From positions 3,348,001 to 3,412,000 of the forward strand of contig NZ_BSUM01000001.1 in assembly GCF_030161595.1 (NCBI RefSeq): a stretch of 64,000 nt of DNA, written 5' to 3'. Each line of letters begins with the position of its first letter. Positions within the stretch are counted from its first letter, which is position 1. The DNA comes from Litorihabitans aurantiacus. Its GTDB lineage: Bacteria > Actinomycetota > Actinomycetes > Actinomycetales > Beutenbergiaceae. The notes under the pieces are model-generated. The model saw only the letters and a program-made list of their open reading frames with translations. It did no database searches and was not told where the DNA came from. Of this stretch, positions 44,873 through 52,870 are shown one piece after another. Made by a program: the position numbers and the translations under genes.

Positions 44873-46213
44873 GTGACCCGAGACAGCCTGACGACCGACC
44901 TCCGTGACCGCCTGGAGGCGGGGACGGTCCACGAGCCGGGTGAGGACGCCCACGTCGCGGCGCTGGACGTGTGGAACGGCGCGGTCGTCGCGACACCGCG
45001 GGCGGTGGTGCGGCCCACCTCGGCCAACCAGGTCGCCGAGGCCGTCGCCGTCGCCGTCGAGCACGACGCCTCGGTGTCCGTGCGCGGTGGTGGTCACGAC
45101 TGGCTGGGCCGGGCGGTCGACGGCGAGGTCGTGCTCGACCTCTCCGGGATGCGCGGCGTCGAGGTGCGGGGTGACCTCGCCACGGTCGGGGGCGGCGCGA
45201 CGGCGGCCGACCTCGCGGCCGAGGCCGCGCGGCACGGGATGCTCGCCGTCACCGGGACGGCGGGTCGGGTCGGCCTCGCGGGCCTGACCCTGGGCGGGGG
45301 CTACGGACCGCTGCTCGGAGCAGCGGGTCTGGCGGCTGACCGGCTCGTGGCGGCCGAGGTCGTGCTGGCCGACGGTGTGGTGGTGCGGACGCAGGACGAC
45401 CCCGAGCTGCTGTGGGCGCTGCGCGGCGGTGGGGGCAACCTCGGCGTCGTGACGGAGATGACGCTGCGGCTGCACCCCGGGGACGGTCTGGTCGGGGGCG
45501 TGCTGATGCTGCCCTGGGAGGGTGCCCGCGGCGTGCTGTCGCGGTTCGCGGATCTGCTGGCCGACTGCCCCGAGGAGCTCACGGTGCTGCTCGAGCTGAC
45601 CGTCGTGCCCGAGACGGGGCCGGGCCTCCTCGTCGTTCCCGTCTGGTCGGGCGACCCCGCGCGCGCCGAGGAGGCGCTCGAGCGCGTGCGCGCCCTCGGC
45701 GAGGCCGTGGCGGACACCGTCGCGCCGATCGATCAGCCGGCCCTCCTCGAGCAGTTCGACCAGCAGGTGCCTGCGGGGATGGGGTGGCACATCGCCACCC
45801 GGACGATCGCGGAGGTGGACGACGCCGTCGCGACACTCCTGGCCGGCGCCCTCGAGCGCGGCCCCGGGCCCGGGATCGGTGTGGGCCTGCGCCCGTTCCA
45901 CGGCGCCGCGACGCGGGTGCCGCCGTCGGACTCGGCGGTGGGCCGGCGCGACCCGCACGTGGTCCTGGAGATCTCGGCGGGCTGGCCCGCGGACGGCGAC
46001 GGCGCACCGCAGCGGGCGTGGGTCGAGGAGGTCTGGGCGGCGCTCGAGCCCCACGCCCTGGAGGGCGGCTACCCCAACTTCCTGAGTCGCGACCGCGTCG
46101 ACCAGGTCGCGAGCGCCTACGGCGCGAACCTCGAGCGGCTGCTCGAGGTGAAGCGGCGCTACGACCCGGCGGGGGTCTTCACGGGCACGCCGCTCCCGCC
46201 GCACGAGGTCTGA
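44873..46213 (+). CDS. FAD-binding oxidoreductase (BBE-like, PCMH fold)
   Basis: 446-aa flavoprotein oxidase of the berberine bridge enzyme-like group. The FAD domain shows PTSANQVAEAVAVAVEHDAS, VSVRGGGHDWLGRAV (a His that can hold covalent FAD) and GGGATAADLAAEA; LTLGGGYGPLLGAAGLAADR and LLWALRGGGGNLGVVTEMTL complete the nucleotide site. The second covalent Cys found in true BBEs is not obvious near GRVGLAG. The BBE-type C-terminal segment is PNFLSRDRVDQVASAYGAN with RYDPAGVF. GTG 44873 follows GGAAGG. Substrate, probably an alcohol, sugar or phenolic, is unknown. Confidence 0.88.
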   Translation: MTRDSLTTDLRDRLEAGTVHEPGEDAHVAALDVWNGAVVATPRAVVRPTSANQVAEAVAVAVEHDASVSVRGGGHDWLGRAVDGEVVLDLSGMRGVEVRGDLATVGGGATAADLAAEAARHGMLAVTGTAGRVGLAGLTLGGGYGPLLGAAGLAADRLVAAEVVLADGVVVRTQDDPELLWALRGGGGNLGVVTEMTLRLHPGDGLVGGVLMLPWEGARGVLSRFADLLADCPEELTVLLELTVVPETGPGLLVVPVWSGDPARAEEALERVRALGEAVADTVAPIDQPALLEQFDQQVPAGMGWHIATRTIAEVDDAVATLLAGALERGPGPGIGVGLRPFHGAATRVPPSDSAVGRRDPHVVLEISAGWPADGDGAPQRAWVEEVWAALEPHALEGGYPNFLSRDRVDQVASAYGANLERLLEVKRRYDPAGVFTGTPLPPHEV

Positions 46214-46222
46214 CGCTCGGCG

Positions 46223-49200
46223 TCACACCTCGGCGAGCGCCTTGCGGATCCGCTTGGCCGACACAGGTGCACTCGTGCCGAGCTGCTGCGCGAACAGCGA
46301 GACGCGCAGCTCCTCGATCTGCCAGCGCACGGCCGCCGCACGGGCGCGGCGTGCAGGGGTGAGCGTGGGGGCGTCGGCGACGGCGAGCGCGTCGGTCAGC
46401 TCCTGCACCTCCCAGGCGAGGGTCGCGTCGCGCGCGGGGTTCTCCTGCGCCTTGGCCAGGCGCACGCCGTCGGCCCGCAGGTAGCGCACGAGGTGGCGCA
46501 GCGCCTCCGGCGGCGTCGCGGCGACGAAGCCCGGGAAGACCAGCGTGGCGGCGTGCTCGCGGATCTGCTGCAGCGTGGCGAGCAGCGCGATCGACGTCGC
46601 CCCCTTCACGGCCGCCTCGAGCTCGCGGTGCGCGACGAGCGCCTCGACCACCCGTGCCACGACGCCGTAGACCGTGTCCTCGAGCGCCCCGCGGACGTCG
46701 GCTCGCACCGTGCGGTAGGCGACGTCGTCGCGCACCGCACCGAGATCCACCCCCTGGGTGAGGGCGGCGACGGCGGCGGCCTGCACGTCGTGCACGAGGT
46801 CGGCGGTGGTCCGGTACGGCGAGGACGCGAGCGTGAGCGCCTCGCGCCCGGTCCACCGCGAGGTCACGCGCGACTCCGACAGCGCGAGGTCGCGCAGCAG
46901 CAGCGCCCGCACCCCCGCGGCGTGCGACGCCGGAGCGAGCTCGGCCTGCGACAGCACCCGCAGCGCCACCCGCCCGGCCCTCTTCCCGGACGCGGCCTCC
47001 TCCACCACGAGCGCGGGATACCCCCGCACCTCGAGCCCGCCCACGACGGTCGCCACCTCACGCGGGATTACCCGACCGCCGAGCCCCTCCCAGGACTCGA
47101 CGACATCAACCTCCACAGCCCCAGCGCTGGTCAACCCCCCAACCGAGGTCACCCCAGCACTCCCACTCCCCACCCCAGGTGATCCGGCGGACCCACCTGA
47201 AGGACGGGAGGAGCCGGAGTCCTCGGACGATGGTGGGCCTGGCGGGAGCGACGCGTCGCGCGAGGAACGAGCCGACCCGTCGCGGATGGCGGCCGAGGAC
47301 TCCGGCTCCTCCCGTCCGCCCCCCGACGCACGTCCCGGCGTCCCGTCCGCCCCACTCCCGACCGCCCCCTCCGAAGAAGCCTCCCGAAGCGCCCGACGCA
47401 CGGCCGACTGCACCGCCGCCTGCGACTGCGCCGCCAACCGCCGCTGCAGGTACCGCAGGTCCCGCGACTCCTCGAGCACCTGCCCGCGCTCACCGACGAC
47501 CCGGAACGTGATCCGCAGGTGCGCGGGCAGCTTCTCGGCGACGCCGTCGAACGCCTCGGGGGGCACGACGACGTCGCGCACCTCGCGCAGTGCGCGGGCG
47601 AACGCCTGCGGGAAGGTGGGGGCGCCGTCGGGAGCGGGGGCGACGTCGGCCCAGTCCGGGAGCCGCTCGAGGGCGGCCGCGGCGGTGTCGGGCGCGGGGA
47701 CGAGCTGGACGCGCACGGGCTTCGGCAGGGCGCGGATGGTCGCCGTCGCGAGCTCGGGGACGAGGGCGGGGACGAGCCAGTCGAACCCGTCGGGGCGGAT
47801 GCGGGGGAGGACGGCGAGCGGGATGTGGACGGTCACGCCGTCGGCGTCCTGGCCGGGGGCGAACTGGTAGGTGAGCGGCAGCTCGATGCCGCCTGCCCCC
47901 GCGCCGGCAACGGCCTGCGTCCACGTCTCCGGCAGCCCGGAGGTGTCGACGTCGGCGGCCCCGGGCGCGAGGAGGTCGGGGGTGTAGGTGAGCAGGTAGG
48001 GCGTCTCGCGCCGGGCGTCCTTCCACCACGCGTCGAAGGTGCGCGCGGTGGCGATGTGCTCGGGCAGGCGCTCGTCGAAGAACTCGACCAGGTCCTCGTC
48101 GTCGGCCAGCAGGTCGAGGCGCCGGGTGCGCTCGGCGAGCTCGACGGCGTCGGCGCGCAGCTCGCGGTTGCGGGCGACGAAGCGGTGGTGGGTGGTCCAG
48201 GCGTCGTCGACCAGCGCGTTCCGGATGAACATCTCGCGCGCCAGCGGGAGGTCGACCTTGGCGTAGGGCACGATCCGGTCCGGCACGAGCGTGACGCCGT
48301 AGAGCAGCACCTTCTCGTGGCACATCGCGGCGCCCTGCTTGCTGGACCAGTACGGCTCGGAGTGCGTCCGCCTCGCGGTGTCGCCTGCGAGCTTCTCGGC
48401 CCACTCGGGCTGGATGCGTGCGGCGGTCCGGGCGAACAGGCGCGAGGTCTCGACGAGCTCGGCGGCCATCACGAACGCCGGGGGCTTGCGGGCCAGAGCC
48501 GATCCGGGGAACGGGACGAACCGGGTGCCGCGCGCGCCCGCGTAGTCGCGCTTGCGCTCGTCCCAGCTGCCGATGTGGCTCAGGAGGCCGGCGAGGATGG
48601 CGGTGTGCACCCCGTCGGAGTCGACGCGACGGCGACGCACCACGCCCGCCTCCGGCTCGCCGTCGATCCTCGCGCCCCGCTCCGGGTGGATCCCGACGGC
48701 GCCCGCCAGCTGCTTCAGCTGGCCGTGCACGTCCTGCCACTCGCGCACGCGCAGGAAGTGCAGGAACTCGGCGCGGCACGTGCGGCGGAACGCGCTGGAG
48801 CCCATGACGGACTGCTGGTCGCCGAGGTAGTCCCAGAGCGTGAGGAGCCCGAGGAAGTCGGAGGAGACGTCGGCGAAGCGGCGGTGGGAGGCGTCGGCCT
48901 GCTCCTGCCTGTCGACGGGGCGCTCGCGGACGTCCTGCACCGACAGCGCGGCCACGATCACCATGACCTCGCTGACGCACCCGATCCGCTGCGCCTCGAT
49001 GAGCATCCGCCCGAGCCGCGGGTCGATGGGGAGCTGCGCGAGCTGGTGCCCCACGTGCGTCAACCCCACCCCGCGAGAGGTTTGCTGACCCTCGCCGAGA
49101 GGTTTCTCGTCCACCGCGATGGCGCCGAGCTCGGTGAGAAGGTTGACGCCGTCGCGGATCGCCCGCACCTCCGGCGGCTCCACGAACGGGAAGTCCTCCA

Positions 49201-50947
49201 TGAGCCCGAGCCCCAGCTCGGCCATCTGCAGGATCACGCTCGCGAGCGAGGTGCGCAGGATCTCCGGCTCGGTGAACTCCGCGCGCCCCGCGAAGTCCTC
49301 CTCCGCGTACAGGCGGATGGCGACGCCGTCGGCCACGCGCCCGCAGCGGCCCGAGCGCTGGTTGGCGCTCGCCTGCGAGATCGGCTCGATCGGCAGCCGC
49401 TGCACCTTCGTGCGGTGGGAGTAGCGCGAGATGCGCGCCAGACCCGTGTCGACGACGTAGCGGATCCCCGGCACCGTCAGGCTCGTCTCCGCGACGTTCG
49501 TGGAGATGACCACGCGGCGGTAGGGGTGGGACTCGAAGACGCGGTGCTGCTCGGCCGCGCTCAGGCGCGCGTACAGCGGCAGCACCTCGATCGCACCCGG
49601 CACCGTGCTGCGGTCGCCGGGGTGCGTGAAGCGCGTGCCCAGGCTCTCGCGCAGGGCGTCGGTCGCGTCGCGGATCTCGCGCTCGCCGGAGCAGAACACG
49701 AGGATGTCGCCGGGGCCGAGGGCGGCGAGCTCGTCGACGGCGCGGGCGATCGCTGTCGGTTGGTCGAGGTCGTCCTCGGTGTTCCTGGGGCCGGGTCCGG
49801 ACGAGCCGGGCCGGGGCGCGCGCGCCGCCATCCGCCCGCTCGTTCCTCGCGGGCTCCCGCCAGGCCCGCCATCGTCGCGCGCGCCCCGGCCCGGCTCGTC
49901 CTCGTCCGTCGGGTCGCCGTCGTCGAGGGGGAGGGAGGAGGGGGTCAGGGGGCGGTAGCGGATCTCGACCGGGAAGGTGCGGCCCGTGACCTCGATCACC
50001 GGGGCCGGTTCGACGTCGGCGCCGGCGCCGACGGCCGCGCGCTTCGGGTCGGCGGGGACGAGGCCGTCCGGGGTCTGCGCGAAGTGGCGTGCGAACCGAC
50101 CTGAGTCGATCGTCGCCGAGGTGATGATCACCTTGAGGTCGGGGCGCTGCGGGAGCAGGCGGCGCAGGTAGCCCAGGATGAAGTCGATGTTGAGGGAGCG
50201 CTCGTGCGCCTCGTCAACGATGATCGTGTCGTAGCGCGACAGAGCTGGATCCCTCTGTATCTCGGCGAGCAGGATGCCGTCGGTCATGACCTTGACCAGC
50301 GTCGTCGGGCTGACCCTGTCGGTGAAGCGGACCTGGAAGCCGACGACGCCGCCGAGCTCCCCACCCAGCTCCTCCGCGAGGCGGTCGGCGACGGCGCGCG
50401 CCGCGATCCGTCGCGGCTGCGTGTGCCCGATCGTGCCCGCCACGCCCCGTCCGAGCTCGAGGCAGATCTTCGGGATCTGCGTGGTCTTGCCCGATCCCGT
50501 CTCACCCGCGACGACCACGACCTGGTGGTCCCGGATCGCCGCCGCGATATCCTCGCGCCGCGCCGTCACGGGCAGCTGCGGGGGGTAGGTGATCGCCGGG
50601 ACGGCGGCCCGGCGCGCCTCGACCTGCTCGGGCGTCAGGGGCCGCGGGGCGGAACGGCCGCCGCGTCCGGCGCCGCGCGAGCGGGGGTCGCGCCCGGACC
50701 GCTGGGTGCGCTCTCCGCCCTCGCGCGACTCACGGCGCTCGCCGTCCCGTCCACGCCCTCGACCCCGCCCGGGACGACGGCGGCCCTCGCCCCCGCGTCG
50801 ACGCTCACCGGTCCGGCCGTCACCGCTCCCGCGCTCGTCCCCACGGTTCGTCGGACGGGTACCGCCCTCGGGGCGGTCGGTGGGGGCGGGGTCGCGTCGG
50901 TCATCTCGCGATCCATCATCCCAGGCCGGTCCAGCGCAATCACGCAC
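46223..50947 (-). CDS. hrpA: ATP-dependent RNA helicase HrpA with repeat-derived insertions
   Basis: 1,574-aa DEAH-box helicase; bacterial HrpA is usually about 1,300 aa. After an Arg/Gly/Glu-rich 100-residue N-terminus come Walker A GETGSGKTT (about 148-156), GHTQPRRIAAR, DEAHERSLN, SATID, the motif VI segment QRSGRCGR, the HA2/OB regions and the DUF3418 C-terminus ending SAPVSAKRIRKALAEV. Three stretches look inserted: about residues 349-383 and 1210-1249 (two copies of a palindromic element) and 612-625 (a 21-22-bp intergenic repeat). The start is uncertain: GTG 50947, or ATG 50904 (MTDATPP) if one C is missing in the run at 50882-50886. In E. coli HrpA rescues stalled ribosomes. Confidence 0.9.
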   Translation of the reverse strand: MRDCAGPAWDDGSRDDRRDPAPTDRPEGGTRPTNRGDERGSGDGRTGERRRGGEGRRRPGRGRGRGRDGERRESREGGERTQRSGRDPRSRGAGRGGRSAPRPLTPEQVEARRAAVPAITYPPQLPVTARREDIAAAIRDHQVVVVAGETGSGKTTQIPKICLELGRGVAGTIGHTQPRRIAARAVADRLAEELGGELGGVVGFQVRFTDRVSPTTLVKVMTDGILLAEIQRDPALSRYDTIIVDEAHERSLNIDFILGYLRRLLPQRPDLKVIITSATIDSGRFARHFAQTPDGLVPADPKRAAVGAGADVEPAPVIEVTGRTFPVEIRYRPLTPSSLPLDDGDPTDEDEPGRGARDDGGPGGSPRGTSGRMAARAPRPGSSGPGPRNTEDDLDQPTAIARAVDELAALGPGDILVFCSGEREIRDATDALRESLGTRFTHPGDRSTVPGAIEVLPLYARLSAAEQHRVFESHPYRRVVISTNVAETSLTVPGIRYVVDTGLARISRYSHRTKVQRLPIEPISQASANQRSGRCGRVADGVAIRLYAEEDFAGRAEFTEPEILRTSLASVILQMAELGLGLMEDFPFVEPPEVRAIRDGVNLLTELGAIAVDEKPLGEGQQTSRGVGLTHVGHQLAQLPIDPRLGRMLIEAQRIGCVSEVMVIVAALSVQDVRERPVDRQEQADASHRRFADVSSDFLGLLTLWDYLGDQQSVMGSSAFRRTCRAEFLHFLRVREWQDVHGQLKQLAGAVGIHPERGARIDGEPEAGVVRRRRVDSDGVHTAILAGLLSHIGSWDERKRDYAGARGTRFVPFPGSALARKPPAFVMAAELVETSRLFARTAARIQPEWAEKLAGDTARRTHSEPYWSSKQGAAMCHEKVLLYGVTLVPDRIVPYAKVDLPLAREMFIRNALVDDAWTTHHRFVARNRELRADAVELAERTRRLDLLADDEDLVEFFDERLPEHIATARTFDAWWKDARRETPYLLTYTPDLLAPGAADVDTSGLPETWTQAVAGAGAGGIELPLTYQFAPGQDADGVTVHIPLAVLPRIRPDGFDWLVPALVPELATATIRALPKPVRVQLVPAPDTAAAALERLPDWADVAPAPDGAPTFPQAFARALREVRDVVVPPEAFDGVAEKLPAHLRITFRVVGERGQVLEESRDLRYLQRRLAAQSQAAVQSAVRRALREASSEGAVGSGADGTPGRASGGGREEPESSAAIRDGSARSSRDASLPPGPPSSEDSGSSRPSGGSAGSPGVGSGSAGVTSVGGLTSAGAVEVDVVESWEGLGGRVIPREVATVVGGLEVRGYPALVVEEAASGKRAGRVALRVLSQAELAPASHAAGVRALLLRDLALSESRVTSRWTGREALTLASSPYRTTADLVHDVQAAAVAALTQGVDLGAVRDDVAYRTVRADVRGALEDTVYGVVARVVEALVAHRELEAAVKGATSIALLATLQQIREHAATLVFPGFVAATPPEALRHLVRYLRADGVRLAKAQENPARDATLAWEVQELTDALAVADAPTLTPARRARAAAVRWQIEELRVSLFAQQLGTSAPVSAKRIRKALAEV
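47202..47317 (+). repeat. Palindromic element copy A inside hrpA
   Basis: Perfect 25-bp inverted arms (47202-47226 and 47293-47317) enclose 66 nt. The loop starts ACGATGGTGGGCCTGGCGGG, contains an 11-bp inner stem capped by CGCGAGGAACGAGC, and ends GGATGGCGG. The same three blocks occur in copy B in reverse orientation with unrelated stem sequences. It is translated in frame as a Ser/Pro/Glu-rich stretch (EEPESSAAIRDG ... SSEDSGSSRP). Confidence 0.9.
49072..49111. repeat. Intergenic-type repeat embedded in hrpA
   Basis: CGCGAGAGGTTTGCTGACCC followed by a second GAGAGGTTT 22 bp after the first. It matches the right arm of the hairpin at 13907-13990 (27 of the first 31 positions). It is read in frame as EKPLGEGQQTSRG between the ratchet-region segments of HrpA (AIAVD and VGLTHVGHQLAQLP). 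Confidence 0.8.
49799..49901 (-). repeat. Palindromic element copy B inside hrpA
   Basis: Perfect 26-bp inverted arms (49799-49824 and 49876-49901) enclose 51 nt. Read on the minus strand the loop is ACGATGGCGGGCCTGGCGGG, a short inner hairpin capped by CGCGAGGAACGAGC, then GGATGGCGG, matching copy A block for block. The stem sequence (GC-rich, GACGAGCCGGG...) is unrelated to that of copy A. It falls between the two RecA-like domains and encodes a Gly/Arg/Pro-rich stretch. Confidence 0.9.
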
Positions 50948-50952
50948 CGGGT

Positions 50953-51009
50953 GGCGCTCGTGGGGAAGTTCCGGACGTCAGAAGCGTCCGGAACTTCCCC
51001 ACGAGCGCC
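50953..51009. repeat. 25-bp hairpin repeat (family shared with 25.4 kb)
   Basis: Perfect arms 50953-50977 and 50985-51009 with loop TCAGAAG. The core CTCGTGGGGAAGTTCCGGAC differs from that at 25406-25454 by one base pair, changed in both arms. It follows the stop of the APH-like gene and precedes hrpA on the minus strand, so may act as terminator. Confidence 0.85.
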
Positions 51010-51029
51010 CCCCGGATCGCGGTGCGGGG

Positions 51030-52154
51030 CTACTCGTGCTCGGGGATGTCGCCCTTCGCGTCGTCGCCGTCCCGATCGGCGAAGACCGGGTACGGGCCGA
51101 GGGTCGGCTCGTCGGCCCAGGCTGTCGCGGCCCAGGCCACCGCTCCGGCGCCCGCCGCCGCGAGGCCGGGCAGCGCCTCGCCCACGTGCTCCGCGAGCCA
51201 GCGCCACCGCGAGCGCAGCAGCTGGCGCCGCGTGGGGGAGGGGCGCCCCTCCGGGCCGATCGGACCGTCGGCGTCGCGGGCGTTCGGGAGCAGCCACGCG
51301 GTCGTCGCCAGGATCCACGCCGCCGCGGCGATCCGCACCTCGTCGAGCCACTCGGGCCGTTCGGTGATGTGCGGGGCGTGGCCGGAAAGCGCGAGGGTGA
51401 AGGCGGCGAGCATCTGCTCGGTGAGGTCGGGCGGCGGGTCGAAGACGCACCAGCACGTCGCGAACGGCAGGTGCGGGTAGGCCGCGACCAGCGCGGCGTG
51501 GCTGACGTCCGTGCCCTCGAGGTCGAGGAACATCCACCCGTTCGGGGTCTGCACGGCGTTGTCCGGGCACGTGTCGGTGGGCCACGCGACCTCGGCACCG
51601 ACGCTGCCGATCAGCGCGTCGATCCGGGTGAGGTCCACCTCGAGGGCGGCGGGTTCCACCCCCGCCAGCTCGGCGAGCGCCGCGGCACCCGCGCGGAGCG
51701 CCGGTGCGGGGTCGTACACCGGGACCCCGTCGAGGTCCGCGCGGATCGCGTCGATGCGCGAGGCGGTGCGTCCTGCGGCGTCGCCGAGCGCGCCCGCCCA
51801 CGAGATGGCGGCGGCCCACGCGGCATCGGGATCACCGCCGGCCCCGGTGGTGGCCCCGAGCAGGTCGGCGAGCGTGGCGTCGCGCCCGGCGTCGGTCATC
51901 ACCACGAGCCGCGCGGCGTCGTCGTGCGCCAGCAGGGTCGGGGTGCGCGGCAGGTGCCGGAGCCCAGCCACCTCGCGGCGGTAGGACGTCTCGGCGTCCT
52001 CGCCCGTGAAGGCCTTGGCGACGACGGTGTCGCCGTCGCGCGTGCGCACCCGGACCACGTGCGAGCGGTCCGAACTGCCGAGGTCCGCGACGTCGTCGTC
52101 GGCCGGCTCGTGCTGCAGCAGTGCGGTCAGGGCGGCGCGTGCGGACTCGTCCAT
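51030..52154 (-). CDS. Aminoglycoside phosphotransferase-like (APH/choline kinase fold) protein
   Basis: 374-aa protein of the APH/ChoK kinase-like fold. N-lobe: HVVRVRTRDGDTVVAKAFTGE (Lys) and YRREVAGLRHL (Glu). Catalytic region: TDTCPDNAVQTPNGWMFLDLEG, where TDTCPDN stands in place of HxDxxxxN; the catalytic His is replaced by Thr. The DLEG metal site is kept. It may phosphorylate a small molecule or be a pseudokinase; the target is unknown. ATG 52154. It is divergent from the next cassette. Confidence 0.72.
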   Translation of the reverse strand: MDESARAALTALLQHEPADDDVADLGSSDRSHVVRVRTRDGDTVVAKAFTGEDAETSYRREVAGLRHLPRTPTLLAHDDAARLVVMTDAGRDATLADLLGATTGAGGDPDAAWAAAISWAGALGDAAGRTASRIDAIRADLDGVPVYDPAPALRAGAAALAELAGVEPAALEVDLTRIDALIGSVGAEVAWPTDTCPDNAVQTPNGWMFLDLEGTDVSHAALVAAYPHLPFATCWCVFDPPPDLTEQMLAAFTLALSGHAPHITERPEWLDEVRIAAAAWILATTAWLLPNARDADGPIGPEGRPSPTRRQLLRSRWRWLAEHVGEALPGLAAAGAGAVAWAATAWADEPTLGPYPVFADRDGDDAKGDIPEHE

Positions 52155-52250
52155 GCTCGATCCTGGCACGCGAATCCATCCCCCACCCGGCTGTGACGGT
52201 CGCCTAACCTCGGATGCTCGCCCACCCTGCACCGATCGACGGAGCACGAG

Positions 52251-52580
52251 ATGTCTGACCACGCCGTCCCCCCGGCCTTCGGCCCGCCCGCCACCGCCAC
52301 GGAGCGACCGACGCCGCCGCCCGTCCTCTACCTCCCGCTCGCCCGCACCTCGAGCCCCGAGGAGACGCGCGTCGAGATCCGTGAGCTGAAGGACGGGAGG
52401 CTCGCGGTGCTCGCGTACACCGCGCTCGACCGCCTCGCCACCCTGTGCGGCGAGAACCAGCCGTGGGTCCTCGTGAAGACCGCGGAGCTGGGCGACATCA
52501 AGGCCCGCCAACCCTTCGACGTCGTCATCTTCGACATGGAGGTGCCGGTGCAGTACCGACGGGACGGGGCGATCGCATGA
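52251..52580 (+). CDS. SseB/SAV_915-like small protein, first gene of a four-gene cassette
   Basis: 109-aa cytoplasmic protein. After a Pro-rich leader it reads VLYLPLARTSSPEETRVEIR, LAVLAYTALDRLATLCGENQPWVLV and FDVVIFDMEVPVQYRRDG (quoted in parts), resembling the SAV_915/SseB N-terminal-like fold found in actinobacteria, frequently near Esx-type genes. ATG 52251 with GGAGCACGAG upstream. The stop overlaps the next ATG by 4 bp. Function unknown. Confidence 0.7.
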   Translation: MSDHAVPPAFGPPATATERPTPPPVLYLPLARTSSPEETRVEIRELKDGRLAVLAYTALDRLATLCGENQPWVLVKTAELGDIKARQPFDVVIFDMEVPVQYRRDGAIA

Positions 52581-52870
52581 GCATCGAGATCGACCCGGAG
52601 CTCGCCCTCCGCGACGCGGGCACCCACGAGGAGGTCGGGGAGACGCTGCACACCGCGCTGAACGGCGTCCCGAGCTCGGTCGACGGCGGGATCGCGGCCA
52701 ACGAGGTCGCGGTCATGATCGCTCTGGCGGTTGGTGAGGCGGGGGCCGTGGCCGACATCAACACGATGATCGGCGGCATCATGACCGACATCGCGAACGA
52801 CGCGATCCGCACCGACGAGGGGGCGAGGGAGGCGTTCCTGCCCCTGCTCGAGGGGCTGATGGGCGAATGA
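52577..52870 (+). CDS. Small helical protein of unknown function in the cassette
   Basis: 97 aa, acidic and helical (DPELALRDAGTHEEVGETLH, AVMIALAVGEAGAVADINTM, IANDAIRTDEGAREAFLPLL). I do not recognise a family; it has no W-x-G motif. It starts at ATG 52577, overlapping the upstream stop by 4 bp, and its own stop overlaps the next ATG by 4 bp. Position and size suggest a chaperone- or Esx-like partner of the following gene; this is inference. Confidence 0.65.
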   Translation: MSIEIDPELALRDAGTHEEVGETLHTALNGVPSSVDGGIAANEVAVMIALAVGEAGAVADINTMIGGIMTDIANDAIRTDEGAREAFLPLLEGLMGE

